Assembly: GCA_026391115.1 (NCBI GenBank)
Contig: JAPLER010000110.1
Location: 1 to 26,054 of the forward strand
DNA: 26,054 bases
From: Bacteroidota bacterium
Lineage (GTDB): Bacteria; Bacteroidota; Bacteroidia; Chitinophagales; Chitinophagaceae
Direction: 5' to 3'
Part shown: piece by piece, positions 1 through 9,323 of the stretch
How the letters are laid out: the number at the start of each line of letters is the position of its first letter
Numbering within the stretch: position 1 is the stretch's first letter
The notes under the pieces: generated by a model
Seen by the model: only the letters and a program-made list of their open reading frames with translations
What the model was told of the DNA's origin: nothing
The model's database searches: none
Translations under genes and position numbers: made by a program

Positions 1-89
1 ATACCCAATTTACAATCTAACGACTGCTATCGAATCTTTAAGTAGATTTTAGAAAGGGTTTTTTTATTAAATCATTTAAAAAAAAAGAA
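1..89. other. 5' leader before the first gene
   Basis: This AT-rich stretch ends in a run of A just before the ATG at 90. All three forward frames hit a stop within the first 52 bases (16-18, 43-45 and 50-52). An upstream gene could therefore end here, but nothing identifies it. I see no clear Bacteroidota promoter (TAnnTTTG with an upstream TTG) and no hairpin terminator. Confidence 0.4.
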
Positions 90-3000
90 ATGAAAAAAAC
101 AAATTTTCTACTTGCCATGTTTGTTCTAATTATGTTTAGAGCAAACGCACAACCCCCAACAGCTGCAACAGCCCCAACAAGATCGGCCGCAGACGTTATC
201 TCTATTTTTAGTGATGCCTACACTAACATTTCAGGAACCAATTTTAATCCAAATTGGGGTCAAGGAACACAGGTCTCTGACACAGTTGTGTCTGGAGATA
301 ACATTATGAAGTACCACAGACTTGATTACCAAGGTACACAATTGGGAAGCAGAGTCAACGCTTCAGCAATGGAAAACATTCATTTTGACATTTGGACACC
401 AAATGCCACTCAAATTCAAATTTTTATGGTTAATGAGGGAAACACTGGTGGACCAGTTGAACAAAGTGTTACAAGAACTCTTACTCAAAATGGATGGAAT
501 AGTATTGACATTCCAATGACAAGCTACCATGCTTCAATAATAAGTAGCATCAGTCAATTCAAAATTCAAGTTCCAGGCTTTTCGTACCAGAACTCTCCAT
601 TTATTTATTACTTAGATAATATTTACTTCTGGAAATCTGCCAATATACCAACTTTAAGTGGCTTTTCTTTTGCAACTAAATTTACAAATGATGCTCCTTT
701 TAAGATAACCGCTCCAACAAGTAACAGTAATGGTGCTTTCAGCTACACAAGTAGCAACACAAATGTGGCAACTATAAGTGGAGATACAATTACAATTGTG
801 AGTGCTGGAACAAGTATAATTACTGCAAATCAAGCTGCTGATGGTAGTTTTGCAGCTGCTTCAACAACTGCGACATTAACTGTTACTTTTGCTCCACCTA
901 CAGATGCTCCTGCTACACCTACACTCGCTGCTGGAAATGTAATTTCAATATTTAGTAATGCATATACTAATATTTCTGGTATTAATTTTAATCCTGGCTG
1001 GGGGCAAGCTACTCAAGTGCTTGATATGAATATAGCTGGTAATGATATTAAGCGTTATAGCAATTTCAATTATCAAGGAACAGAATTTGTAGATAATTCA
1101 TTAAATGTTTCTACAATGGATAGTTTACATTTTGATATTTGGACACCTAATTTAAACAGTTTTAGAGTTTCTCTTATTAGTTTTTCTCCAACTGTTGAAC
1201 GACCTGTAACAGTAACACCTACAAAAAATGGTTGGAACCGAATCAGTATAGCTTTATCTGCTTTTTCAGGGGTAAATAAATCAAATGTTCGTCAATTTAA
1301 ATATGATCAGGGTTCTCCAGCTAATGCAACATTTTATTTAGATAATATATACTTCTCTAAAATACCTGGATCTCCAACAATTACAGGATTTAGTGTTGGT
1401 AATAGATTTTTAGGTGATGCTCCATTTACAATTACTGCACCACAAAGTACTAGTAATGGTGCTTTTAGCTATACAAGTAGCAATACAAATGTTGCAACAA
1501 TTTCTGGAGATCAAGTTACTATTGTTGGGTTAGGTACAACAACAATTACTGCAAATCAAGCTGCTGATGCTCCTTTTCTTGCTGGTAGCATAACTACCTT
1601 ATTAAACGTAAGATATGCTCCACCAACTATGGCAGCAGATACTCCTACGCTAAACCCAAGTGAAGTTTTATCTTTATTTAGTGATTCTTACACTAATGTT
1701 ACTGGAACAGATTGGTATCCAAATTGGGGTCAATCAACTGTTGTTACAGATATTCTTGTAGGTGGAAACACAACTAAGCGTTATGATAATCTTAACTATC
1801 AAGGGGTTCAATTTTCATCTCCAGTAAATGCTTCTGCTCACAATCATTTACATTTAGATTTGTATACACCTAATTGTACTACGTTCAGAGTATTTTTAAT
1901 TAGTGATATTGGTGTTGAAAGACAAGTTACTTTAACTCCAACTTTAAATGGATGGAATTCTTTTAACATTCCTTTATCTTCTTTTGCTGGCATTAGACTA
2001 AACAATATTACTCAAATGAAATTTGAAGGAGTACCTAGTGGTTCTAGTGCAGTTTTTCTTGACAATCTTTATTTTTGGACTGCAACAGTTCCAACTTTAA
2101 CTGGGTTCACTGTTACTGATAAAGTATTAGGTGATGCTCCATTTGCTCTTACAGCTCCAAATAGTAACAGTTCAGGTACGTTTAGCTATTCAAGTAGCAA
2201 TACAAGTGTTGCAACTATATCAGGCAATACAGTTACTGTTGTAGGTGTAGGTTCAACAATAATTACTGCAACACAAACATCTGTTGGATCTTTTGGAAGT
2301 GCAACCATAACTGCTACTTTAAATGTAACATTACCAGTTTTACCTCAAGCTCCATCAACAGCTGCAACTACTCCAACTAGACCAGCATTTAACGTTTATT
2401 CATTATTTAGCAATACTTACACTAATATATCTGGAACTAACTTTAACCCAAATTGGGGACAGTCTACTCAGGTTGCAGATACAACTATTGATGGGAATAC
2501 TACAAAAAAATATACGAACTTGAATTACCAAGGTATACAGTTTGCAAGTACTATAGATGCATCACCTGCCTCTTACTTGCACGTTGATATTTGGACAGCG
2601 AATTGTACAAAATTTGAATTATTTCTTATCAATACTGCTACAGGTGCAGAACAACCTTATGCTATTACTCCTACATTAGCTGGTTGGAATAGTGTTGATA
2701 TTCCTTTATCTGCTTACAGCCCAAGCATTGTAAACCATGTTAATCAAATTAAATTAGTAGGCACTCCATTTGGTGGTGGTACTAAAGTGTATATGGATAA
2801 TTTATATTTTTGGGCAAACACTTGTATCAATGTAGTTACTCAACCAAGTGTATCTTTAATTGAAAGTGCAAATAATGTTTGCTCAGGAACAAGTGTTACA
2901 CTTACTGCTATTCCAACTAATGGTGGTGCTAATCCAAGCTATAACTTTAAAGTTAATGGAATGTCTGTTCAAAATGGTTCTTCAAATACTTATGCTTCTT

Positions 3001-4145
3001 CAACATTAATGAATAACGATGCTGTAACTTGTGTAATAACAAGAACAGATGGTTGTGCAAATGATGGAAACAGTAATACTGTTACAATGATGATTAAAGC
3101 CAATCCAAATGCAGGAACAGTATCATCTCAAATTGCTACTAATACTACCTCTGTTGCATTGTGTAATATTGGTCAATCAGTAACGTTATATCCATCTGTT
3201 GCAGGTGGTGTTTGGAGCAACTCAAACGCAAGTAGTGTTTCTATTTCTGGCACAAATGCATCTGGCAGTGCTTCTAGAACAATCGCAGCAATTGCAAATG
3301 GTATTTCAAACATTTCTTATACAGTTTCATCTGCAACTACAGGTTGTAGTTCAGCTATTACTATTCCTGTTACAGTTGCTACCATAGCTGCACCAAATGC
3401 AATTAGTGGTGCAAATACTGTTTGTGTAAACAATAGTATTACATTAAGTACAACTTCTACTGGCGGTAATTGGGTAAGTAATGGTAGAGGTACAATAAAT
3501 GCAAGTGGTCTATTTACTGCAACTGCAGCTGGTACAACATCTGTTAAATATGTTGTAACAAATGCTAGTGGATGCAGCAATGCAGTAAGCTATAATTTAA
3601 CTGTAAATGCATTACCTGCAATACCAAGTATTGCTTATGCACCAGGAACAACAAATGTACAAGGCTCTGGTGGTTTATGTAAGAATAGAACTTTTACAGT
3701 AGTTGGTTCACCTACAGGTGGTGTTTGGAGTAAAACTGGCGTAATCACCATTTCAAATCTTGGTGTTATTTCTACAGGCAATACAACTGGAGCAATGACT
3801 GTATCTTACACTATTACAAACGCTAATGGTTGTACAAACGCTAGAACTATTGGTATGAATGTAGTAAATTGTAGTTCAAAAGGTATTAATCAAACAGTAA
3901 GTACAAGTAATGAGAATTTATTATTATATCCTAACCCTGCTAAAGGTGTTGTAAACTTTAATGTAAACAAATTAGTTGGAGAAGGAAAAGTAATAATTAC
4001 AGATTTGCTAGGAAAACAAGTTGTTACAAAAACAATAAGTTTGGGCAACAACTCTGTTGATATATCTAAACTAAATAAAGGTTGTTACATAGTAACAATT
4101 GCCACTACAGAAGGTAATAAAACAAACAAATTATTTGTTGATTAG
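90..4145 (+). CDS. Secreted multimodular surface protein with four repeated binding-like modules and a T9SS sorting domain
   Basis: This 1351-aa protein starts MKKTNFLL and has a signal peptide of about 20 residues cut at ANA|QPP. It then carries four copies of a ~155-residue module (about residues 22-182, 268-424, 510-664 and 752-909). Each copy begins with a PTxAATxPT-like linker and VISIFSDAYTN, contains NPNWGQ and YQGxxF, and ends in LDNxYFW. The first three are followed by BIG2-type Ig-like domains (SSNTNVATISG). Residues about 911-1265 are further Ig-like repeats with paired Cys. The last ~78 residues are a type IX secretion sorting domain (LLLYPNPAKG, then DISKLNKGCYIVTI). No catalytic motif is visible. 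The modules look like beta-sandwich carbohydrate-binding domains, so a surface glucan-binding or scaffolding role is inferred from the neighbouring laminarinases. Structural adhesin is the alternative. Confidence 0.85.
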   Translation: MKKTNFLLAMFVLIMFRANAQPPTAATAPTRSAADVISIFSDAYTNISGTNFNPNWGQGTQVSDTVVSGDNIMKYHRLDYQGTQLGSRVNASAMENIHFDIWTPNATQIQIFMVNEGNTGGPVEQSVTRTLTQNGWNSIDIPMTSYHASIISSISQFKIQVPGFSYQNSPFIYYLDNIYFWKSANIPTLSGFSFATKFTNDAPFKITAPTSNSNGAFSYTSSNTNVATISGDTITIVSAGTSIITANQAADGSFAAASTTATLTVTFAPPTDAPATPTLAAGNVISIFSNAYTNISGINFNPGWGQATQVLDMNIAGNDIKRYSNFNYQGTEFVDNSLNVSTMDSLHFDIWTPNLNSFRVSLISFSPTVERPVTVTPTKNGWNRISIALSAFSGVNKSNVRQFKYDQGSPANATFYLDNIYFSKIPGSPTITGFSVGNRFLGDAPFTITAPQSTSNGAFSYTSSNTNVATISGDQVTIVGLGTTTITANQAADAPFLAGSITTLLNVRYAPPTMAADTPTLNPSEVLSLFSDSYTNVTGTDWYPNWGQSTVVTDILVGGNTTKRYDNLNYQGVQFSSPVNASAHNHLHLDLYTPNCTTFRVFLISDIGVERQVTLTPTLNGWNSFNIPLSSFAGIRLNNITQMKFEGVPSGSSAVFLDNLYFWTATVPTLTGFTVTDKVLGDAPFALTAPNSNSSGTFSYSSSNTSVATISGNTVTVVGVGSTIITATQTSVGSFGSATITATLNVTLPVLPQAPSTAATTPTRPAFNVYSLFSNTYTNISGTNFNPNWGQSTQVADTTIDGNTTKKYTNLNYQGIQFASTIDASPASYLHVDIWTANCTKFELFLINTATGAEQPYAITPTLAGWNSVDIPLSAYSPSIVNHVNQIKLVGTPFGGGTKVYMDNLYFWANTCINVVTQPSVSLIESANNVCSGTSVTLTAIPTNGGANPSYNFKVNGMSVQNGSSNTYASSTLMNNDAVTCVITRTDGCANDGNSNTVTMMIKANPNAGTVSSQIATNTTSVALCNIGQSVTLYPSVAGGVWSNSNASSVSISGTNASGSASRTIAAIANGISNISYTVSSATTGCSSAITIPVTVATIAAPNAISGANTVCVNNSITLSTTSTGGNWVSNGRGTINASGLFTATAAGTTSVKYVVTNASGCSNAVSYNLTVNALPAIPSIAYAPGTTNVQGSGGLCKNRTFTVVGSPTGGVWSKTGVITISNLGVISTGNTTGAMTVSYTITNANGCTNARTIGMNVVNCSSKGINQTVSTSNENLLLYPNPAKGVVNFNVNKLVGEGKVIITDLLGKQVVTKTISLGNNSVDISKLNKGCYIVTIATTEGNKTNKLFVD
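153..2816 (+). repeat. Four tandem coding copies of the DNxYF module with interleaved BIG2 domains
   Basis: Module copies lie at about 153-635, 891-1361, 1618-2081 and 2347-2816, with Ig-like BIG2 segments between them. The period is about 730 bp. Similarity is visible in DNA as well as protein, for example the segment coding SSNTNVATISG near 745-780 and 1480-1510. The copies are diverged rather than identical, so these are expanded domains and not a simple satellite. Confidence 0.8.
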
Positions 4146-4160
4146 TTAATAAGAAAATAG

Positions 4161-4199
4161 AAACATCCTCGTAAAACACGAGGATGTTTTCTTATTTTT
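4161..4199 (+). terminator. Rho-independent terminator after the first surface protein gene
   Basis: A perfect 12-bp stem, AAACATCCTCGT (4161-4172) with ACGAGGATGTTT (4178-4189), encloses a 5-base loop. A T-rich tract follows to 4199. It lies 15 bp after the stop codon and 24 bp before the next ATG. It should therefore end or attenuate transcription between the two surface-protein genes. Confidence 0.9.
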
Positions 4200-4223
4200 G
4201 TCTTTAAATCTTTAAAAAAAAAT

Positions 4224-6092
4224 ATGAAAAAAATTTACACACTAACACTCCTTCTATTTTCTTCTGTATCATCTTTATTGGCACAACCAACAACAGCAGC
4301 ACCAACCCCACCAAGCAGAAATGCAGCCAATGTAATTTCTATTTATAGTGATGCTTATAGCAATATCCCTAATGTAAATTATAATCCATTTTGGGGTCAA
4401 AATGGATTTGGAACTGCTTCTGAAATTACTGTTAGTGGTGATAATATTAGAGAGTATTTAAATATGAACTATCAAGGAATTGATTTTAACACTAATAAAA
4501 ATGTTTCGTCATTTGATAGCGTCCATTTTGATGTGTATTCCACAAATTGTACTTCTTTAGGTATTACTTTAGTTGCTAATGGTACTGGCGAAAAAGAGGT
4601 TACAAAAGCATTAACTACCAATAGTTGGAATAGTATTGACATTGCTTTGTCAGATTATACTTCTCAAGGGTTGGCTTTAAGTGCTATTTTCCAATTTAAA
4701 TTTGTATCTAAAACTCCTACAGCAGGTGCAAATGTTTGGATAGATAATATGTATTTTTATACCAATGCAAATTTACCAACCTTAGCAAATTTTTCTATTC
4801 CACCTGTATTAAAGGGTGCAGCACCATTTGCTATTACAGACCCAGTATCAAATAGCACAGGTGCATTCACTTACACAAGTAGCAATCCAAATGTTGCTAC
4901 AATAAGCGGAAACATAATAACTGTATTAGATGCAGGAACAAGCACCATTACTGCAACTCAAGCAGCAGCTGGAGGATTTTCAGCTGGTACAATTACTGCA
5001 GACCTAATTGTTACTGTGCCTCCAATAAGCACTAATGCACCTAACCCTACAAAGCCACAATCTCGTGTAATTTCATTATTTAGTGATGTTTACAACAATG
5101 TGCCTGTTACAGATTGGCGTACAAGTTGGAGTGGAGCTGGACCTCAAACAGATACTTCAATTACTGGTAATAATATAAAAAAATATGTAGGTGTAGATTA
5201 CGTTGGAATCGAGTTTCCACCAATTGATGTTACATTGGCTGATAGTTTCCATATAAGTGTATGGACACCAAGTGCTCAAACATTTTCTGTAAAGTTGGTA
5301 AACACTGGAGGTGGGCCAGCAAATGAAAATATTGTACACTTCTCTTCTCGTACTCAAGATTTAGGGTTGATTACAAAATATGGTCCTAAGCCAGAACAAG
5401 GTCAATGGAATACTTATGCAATTCCTTTATCTCTTTTTGCTACAAATAATGGTGGTATGCAGTTGACAAATAGAAATAGCATTTTCCAAATGTTGTTTGT
5501 TGGATTAAATGCACCGTTTTCTGACAATATATACTATGTAGATAATATTTATTTTTCATCTACCAACAATATTTTACCAGTTAAATTCACATCAATTAGT
5601 GTACAAAAAACTAATGATGGAGCTAAATTAAGCTGGATAGCTGCAAATCAAACAAACTTAAATGAGTATGTAATTGAAAAAAGCTTAAATGGAGTTGAGT
5701 TTACATCTATTCAAAATGTTAAAGCAACTAATCAAGATGCATATTCTTTCTTAGATAAAAATATTGTTGCAAGTAATAATTATTATAGAATAAAAGCGGT
5801 TGACAATGATGGCAAATTTTTATACTCTAAAACAGTTTCATTTAACAATAAAAATGAAGTTGCATTAAGTATTTATCCATTACCAGCAAAAAATCAAGTT
5901 GTAATTAACAATTTAACAGGTAACAACAATATCTCAATTGTTAATACAATTGGACAAATTGTTTTACAAAAATCAAATGTTTCAACTAGTTCAATTAATG
6001 TAGATATTTCAACTTTACAAAATGGAGTGTACTCTGTTATAATAAATAATAACGGAGAAAATAAAACATTAAAACTAATGGTACAAAAATAA
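4224..6092 (+). CDS. Secreted two-module surface protein with T9SS sorting domain
   Basis: This 622-aa paralogue of the preceding gene product has a signal peptide of about 20 residues (SSLLA|QPT). A first DNxYF module spans about residues 22-180 and a BIG2 domain about 183-265. A second, more diverged module spans about 268-445; its DWRTSW replaces NPNWGQ and it carries an insertion. A fibronectin-III-like segment follows (about 452-545, with LSWIAANQTNLNEYVIEKS), typical of proteins exported by the type IX system. The C-terminal sorting domain covers about 546-622 (LSIYPLPAKN, then DISTLQNGVYSVII). No glycosidase motif is seen. A surface glucan-binding role is inferred from shared modules and locus context. 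Confidence 0.85.
   Translation: MKKIYTLTLLLFSSVSSLLAQPTTAAPTPPSRNAANVISIYSDAYSNIPNVNYNPFWGQNGFGTASEITVSGDNIREYLNMNYQGIDFNTNKNVSSFDSVHFDVYSTNCTSLGITLVANGTGEKEVTKALTTNSWNSIDIALSDYTSQGLALSAIFQFKFVSKTPTAGANVWIDNMYFYTNANLPTLANFSIPPVLKGAAPFAITDPVSNSTGAFTYTSSNPNVATISGNIITVLDAGTSTITATQAAAGGFSAGTITADLIVTVPPISTNAPNPTKPQSRVISLFSDVYNNVPVTDWRTSWSGAGPQTDTSITGNNIKKYVGVDYVGIEFPPIDVTLADSFHISVWTPSAQTFSVKLVNTGGGPANENIVHFSSRTQDLGLITKYGPKPEQGQWNTYAIPLSLFATNNGGMQLTNRNSIFQMLFVGLNAPFSDNIYYVDNIYFSSTNNILPVKFTSISVQKTNDGAKLSWIAANQTNLNEYVIEKSLNGVEFTSIQNVKATNQDAYSFLDKNIVASNNYYRIKAVDNDGKFLYSKTVSFNNKNEVALSIYPLPAKNQVVINNLTGNNNISIVNTIGQIVLQKSNVSTSSINVDISTLQNGVYSVIINNNGENKTLKLMVQK
4287..5558 (+). repeat. Two coding copies of the DNxYF module
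   Basis: Copies lie at about 4287-4763 and 5029-5558, separated by a BIG2 segment. The first is close to those in the upstream gene (VISIYSDAYSN, MNYQGIDF, WIDNMYF). The second is the most diverged copy in the first two genes, keeping VISLFSDVYNN and VDNIYF. Confidence 0.75.
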
Positions 6093-6100
6093 AATATGCT

Positions 6101-6141
6101 AAGGGTAAGGGCTTGCTTGAATGCCCTTACCCTTTTTTTTT
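6101..6141 (+). terminator. Rho-independent terminator after the second surface protein gene
   Basis: A perfect 12-bp GC-containing stem, AAGGGTAAGGGC (6101-6112) with GCCCTTACCCTT (6123-6134), has a 10-base loop. It is followed directly by a run of seven T. It begins 8 bp after the stop codon. Only 43 bp separate it from the next ATG, so the glycosidase gene at 6185 either has a promoter in that gap or depends on read-through. Confidence 0.93.
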
Positions 6142-6184
6142 AGAATACCATATCCAACATTATTGTTTTAATTAAATTTAAAAA

Positions 6185-9100
6185 ATGAAAAAAATGCTTG
6201 CCTTGATACTATGTTCTGTAGTATCAAACCTATTGATAGCACAACAAAAAGTAAGTGTTATTAACTCCCCTGAAGGACATAAACTTAATGTCAATAATAG
6301 AGATTTTTTTATTAATGGTATGAATTGGGATTACTATCCAATTGGAACCAATTATAACTACAGTTTATGGAATCAATCTGATGCTTTTATTAAAAGTGCA
6401 TTAGATTATGAAATGAGCTTATTAAAAAATATGGGTGTTAATACCATTCGCCAATACGTTGGTATTCCATCAAAATGGATAACCTATATATATGAGAATT
6501 ACGGAATTTATACTATGTTGAACCACTCGTTTGGACGTTATGGATTAACAATTAAAGGAAGATGGGAGCCTAACACAGACTACTCAAACCCTTTAGTAAA
6601 AGAACTACTTTTAAAAGAAGTTAAGGACTTAACCAATCAATATAAAAACACTCCAGGTCTATTGATGTTTTTATTAGGTAATGAAAATAACTATGGTCTT
6701 TTTTGGCGTGGAGCAGAAACTGAAAATATTCCAGTTCAAGATAGAAAGTCAACCAAAGATGCATACCATTTATATAAACTATTTAATGATGCAGTAAAAG
6801 AAATGAAAGCTATAGATGGCAACCATCCTATGGCAATTTGTAATGGCGATTTATTGTTTTTAGATATAATAAAAAAAGAATGTAAAGATGTAGATATTTT
6901 AGGTGTAAACGTATACAGAGGTGCCACATTTACTGACCTTTATGAAAGAACTAAAAAAGAAATAACACAACCAATTATTCTATCTGAATTTGGTAGCGAT
7001 GCATTTAACTCAGCAGCTAACAAAGAAGATCAAGAATATCAAGCAAAAGTTTTAATAAGCAATTGGAAAGAAATATATGCCAATGCAGCAGGAATGGGAA
7101 AGAATGGAAACAGTCTTGGTGGTTTTACATTTCAGTTTAGCGACGGTTGGTGGAAAACAGGACAAACTGTTAATTTAGATGATCATGATGCAACAGCATC
7201 TTGGGCTAATGGAGGATATACCAACGATTTTGTTAAGGGTGAAAATAATATGAACGAGGAGTGGTTTGGTATTTGTGCCAAAGGAAAAAATAATGAAAAT
7301 GGCAATTATGAATTATTTCCTAGAGCTGCATATTATGCATTAAAACAAGCTCATCAATTTAATCCATTTTCTACTACAAAACCTAGCTTAACTTTTATAG
7401 ATAATATTCAAGTTACAGAAGCTATGTTACAAGCAAGAGCTGATAAAGCTGCATTGCAAGCTGAAGATAAAGGCAAGCTTTATTTAAGCGATTTACAAAT
7501 GAATTTTTCAACTTATAATACTGGAGGTAGTTTAATTACAACACCAAAATCTACTGAAACACCTTTAGCCAATGGTTATCCAAATAGATTAGGATTCGAC
7601 CATATGCAATCTTTCAACGTTGGCATCACTGCAAAACCTGCACCTAATGTAATGGCTAATGTTCAGTTTAATGTTTTAGGCAATGTAGCAGAAAATCCTA
7701 TTGATGAAATTTTTTATGAAAATAGAGGAAGAAAAATAACTGTTAACTCTACCAATGGACAAGTAACTATGAATCCTAATAGAGTGCAATTGTATAGAGC
7801 AAGTTATAGTTGGGATGCAAAAGATTTTAAACTAACTGGCTTTTATAGAACTGGTCATTATCATTGGGCTTACGAAGGAGATTTCTTTAATCTATATCAA
7901 GAAGCTAACTATGGACCAAACATAGATTTGTATAATGGCGAAGCACCTTTTGGTTTTGAATTTGAAGGAAAAAAATCTTTAAAAGGATTGAAAGTTGCTT
8001 TTGGTCCAGAGCTTTGGTGGGGAGCCAATCCTGCAACATTAGTTAAATACAATCGCAAAATTGCTAAGTTCGATGTATCTGCCATTTGGCACGAAGACTT
8101 GGTACAAAGAAGTAGCTTGCAAAGTTCATTTGCTGTGCCAATGCCTAAAACAAGAAAAGTAGCTTTAAGCATTTCTCGTAAGTTCAACAAATTTGGAATT
8201 GATCTTGGTGGACTTTGGGCTGGACAACCATTAAATGGAAGAACTTTTCAGTTAATGAGAGATAACAATGTATATCAAGATGTAATTAAATCTGATGACA
8301 ATTTTGGTGGTAAAATAAAACTAACGTATGCAACTGGAGCTATTCAATGGTATGGTTTAGCATCTTATATGGGTTTAGTGGCAAATGGTGGATTTGACCA
8401 AACAAGAACCTTTACTGGTTGGAGATTGAAAGATGTTGGAAGCGGCAATATGTATAATTTTTTAAGTGGTTTTACTTTCAATGTTGGAAAGCTACAAATT
8501 GCTCCAAACTTTATGTATCAAAAACCATTAGAAGGTCCAATTCCTGCTGATGTTGTATCTCCTGCTCGCCCAAGAAATATTTTAGATGATCCATTTTCAG
8601 TTCGTTCAAATAGAGAAACAGTTGCTGGTGAATTGTTATTGACTTATGACCCAACACCTGCAACTTGGATGTATGAGTGGGATAATGATAGACAAGAAGA
8701 TGCAAAGTTTGCAGTGAGTGCAGGATTTGTTTATCGACATTTACCAACTGTGCAAGATGCTGCAATTGGTATCTTAGGCAATGGTAGAACTACATTTGTT
8801 TTTCCAGGTTCTACACCAGCACAAGATTTATGGGAAACTAATATTAGAACAGTTTCTAAAGTGAATAAAAACTTTGGTGTTATTGCTAATATTTTGGTGG
8901 GTAATGGGCAAGCAAATGGTATTGATAAAAGAACCATTAATCGTTTTGGAGTTGATGTAAGAACCATTTATAAAAAAATGAAATTTACAACCATTGCCAA
9001 GTTTAACGATTGGGGCCCATTTGACTATCATAGAGATTTTAACCTAACATTCCCAATTCAATTAATTGCTGATATTTCAACAGAAGTTGGCAAGCCAGAC

Positions 9101-9295
9101 TGGTATTTATTGCCAAGTACTAAAGTGGGTATAAGAGCAACTTTTAGAACCTTAGACAAATATTCAAACAGGTATTCACCAACCAAAACCCTTGATGCTG
9201 CTGGTAATTGGGTTCCAGATCCTAATGCCATTGGTTTTCCAAATGGTAATGAGTGGGAGTTGAGAACTTATATTCAGTTCAACTTAGGTAAATAA
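6185..9295 (+). CDS. Exported clan GH-A-like glycosidase fused to a probable outer-membrane beta-barrel
   Basis: This 1036-aa protein has a signal peptide of about 19 residues (LLIA|QQK). The N-terminal part (about 40-395) reads as a TIM-barrel glycosidase resembling the GH2/GH5 catalytic fold. Likely acid/base is Glu167 in LLGNENNYG and likely nucleophile is Glu268 in ILSEFGSDAF. The exact CAZy family is not decided here. From about residue 460 the sequence changes to long amphipathic beta-strand-like stretches rich in aromatic and Gly residues, ending WELRTYIQFNLGK. This resembles a Bacteroidota outer-membrane barrel, so the enzyme may be anchored in the outer membrane by its own barrel; that is inference. 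There is no T9SS domain and no lipobox. Its position between surface binding proteins and laminarinases suggests a beta-glucan substrate. Confidence 0.72.
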   Translation: MKKMLALILCSVVSNLLIAQQKVSVINSPEGHKLNVNNRDFFINGMNWDYYPIGTNYNYSLWNQSDAFIKSALDYEMSLLKNMGVNTIRQYVGIPSKWITYIYENYGIYTMLNHSFGRYGLTIKGRWEPNTDYSNPLVKELLLKEVKDLTNQYKNTPGLLMFLLGNENNYGLFWRGAETENIPVQDRKSTKDAYHLYKLFNDAVKEMKAIDGNHPMAICNGDLLFLDIIKKECKDVDILGVNVYRGATFTDLYERTKKEITQPIILSEFGSDAFNSAANKEDQEYQAKVLISNWKEIYANAAGMGKNGNSLGGFTFQFSDGWWKTGQTVNLDDHDATASWANGGYTNDFVKGENNMNEEWFGICAKGKNNENGNYELFPRAAYYALKQAHQFNPFSTTKPSLTFIDNIQVTEAMLQARADKAALQAEDKGKLYLSDLQMNFSTYNTGGSLITTPKSTETPLANGYPNRLGFDHMQSFNVGITAKPAPNVMANVQFNVLGNVAENPIDEIFYENRGRKITVNSTNGQVTMNPNRVQLYRASYSWDAKDFKLTGFYRTGHYHWAYEGDFFNLYQEANYGPNIDLYNGEAPFGFEFEGKKSLKGLKVAFGPELWWGANPATLVKYNRKIAKFDVSAIWHEDLVQRSSLQSSFAVPMPKTRKVALSISRKFNKFGIDLGGLWAGQPLNGRTFQLMRDNNVYQDVIKSDDNFGGKIKLTYATGAIQWYGLASYMGLVANGGFDQTRTFTGWRLKDVGSGNMYNFLSGFTFNVGKLQIAPNFMYQKPLEGPIPADVVSPARPRNILDDPFSVRSNRETVAGELLLTYDPTPATWMYEWDNDRQEDAKFAVSAGFVYRHLPTVQDAAIGILGNGRTTFVFPGSTPAQDLWETNIRTVSKVNKNFGVIANILVGNGQANGIDKRTINRFGVDVRTIYKKMKFTTIAKFNDWGPFDYHRDFNLTFPIQLIADISTEVGKPDWYLLPSTKVGIRATFRTLDKYSNRYSPTKTLDAAGNWVPDPNAIGFPNGNEWELRTYIQFNLGK

Positions 9296-9323
9296 ATTTT
9301 TGCTAACGAATAAAAAGATAAAT

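Noticed and set aside
2..52. Short open stretch in frame 2 ending at 50-52 as the tail of an upstream gene
   Set aside because: Only about 16 codons are visible and they match no family I recognise; it may be real but cannot be supported.
153..2816. Periodic repeats as a CRISPR array
   Set aside because: The period is about 730 bp, the units are protein-coding and diverged, and no short identical repeats with unique spacers occur.
3317..3580. Reverse-strand open frame of 87 codons
   Set aside because: It lies wholly opposite the Ig-like repeats of the first surface protein and has no recognisable domain; a shadow frame. The other antisense frames in the window are rejected for the same reason.
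9300..9323. In-frame TTG at 9300 as start of the modular lipoprotein gene
   Set aside because: It adds eight polar residues before a good lipoprotein signal; the ATG at 9324 gives the usual short, Lys-rich n-region.
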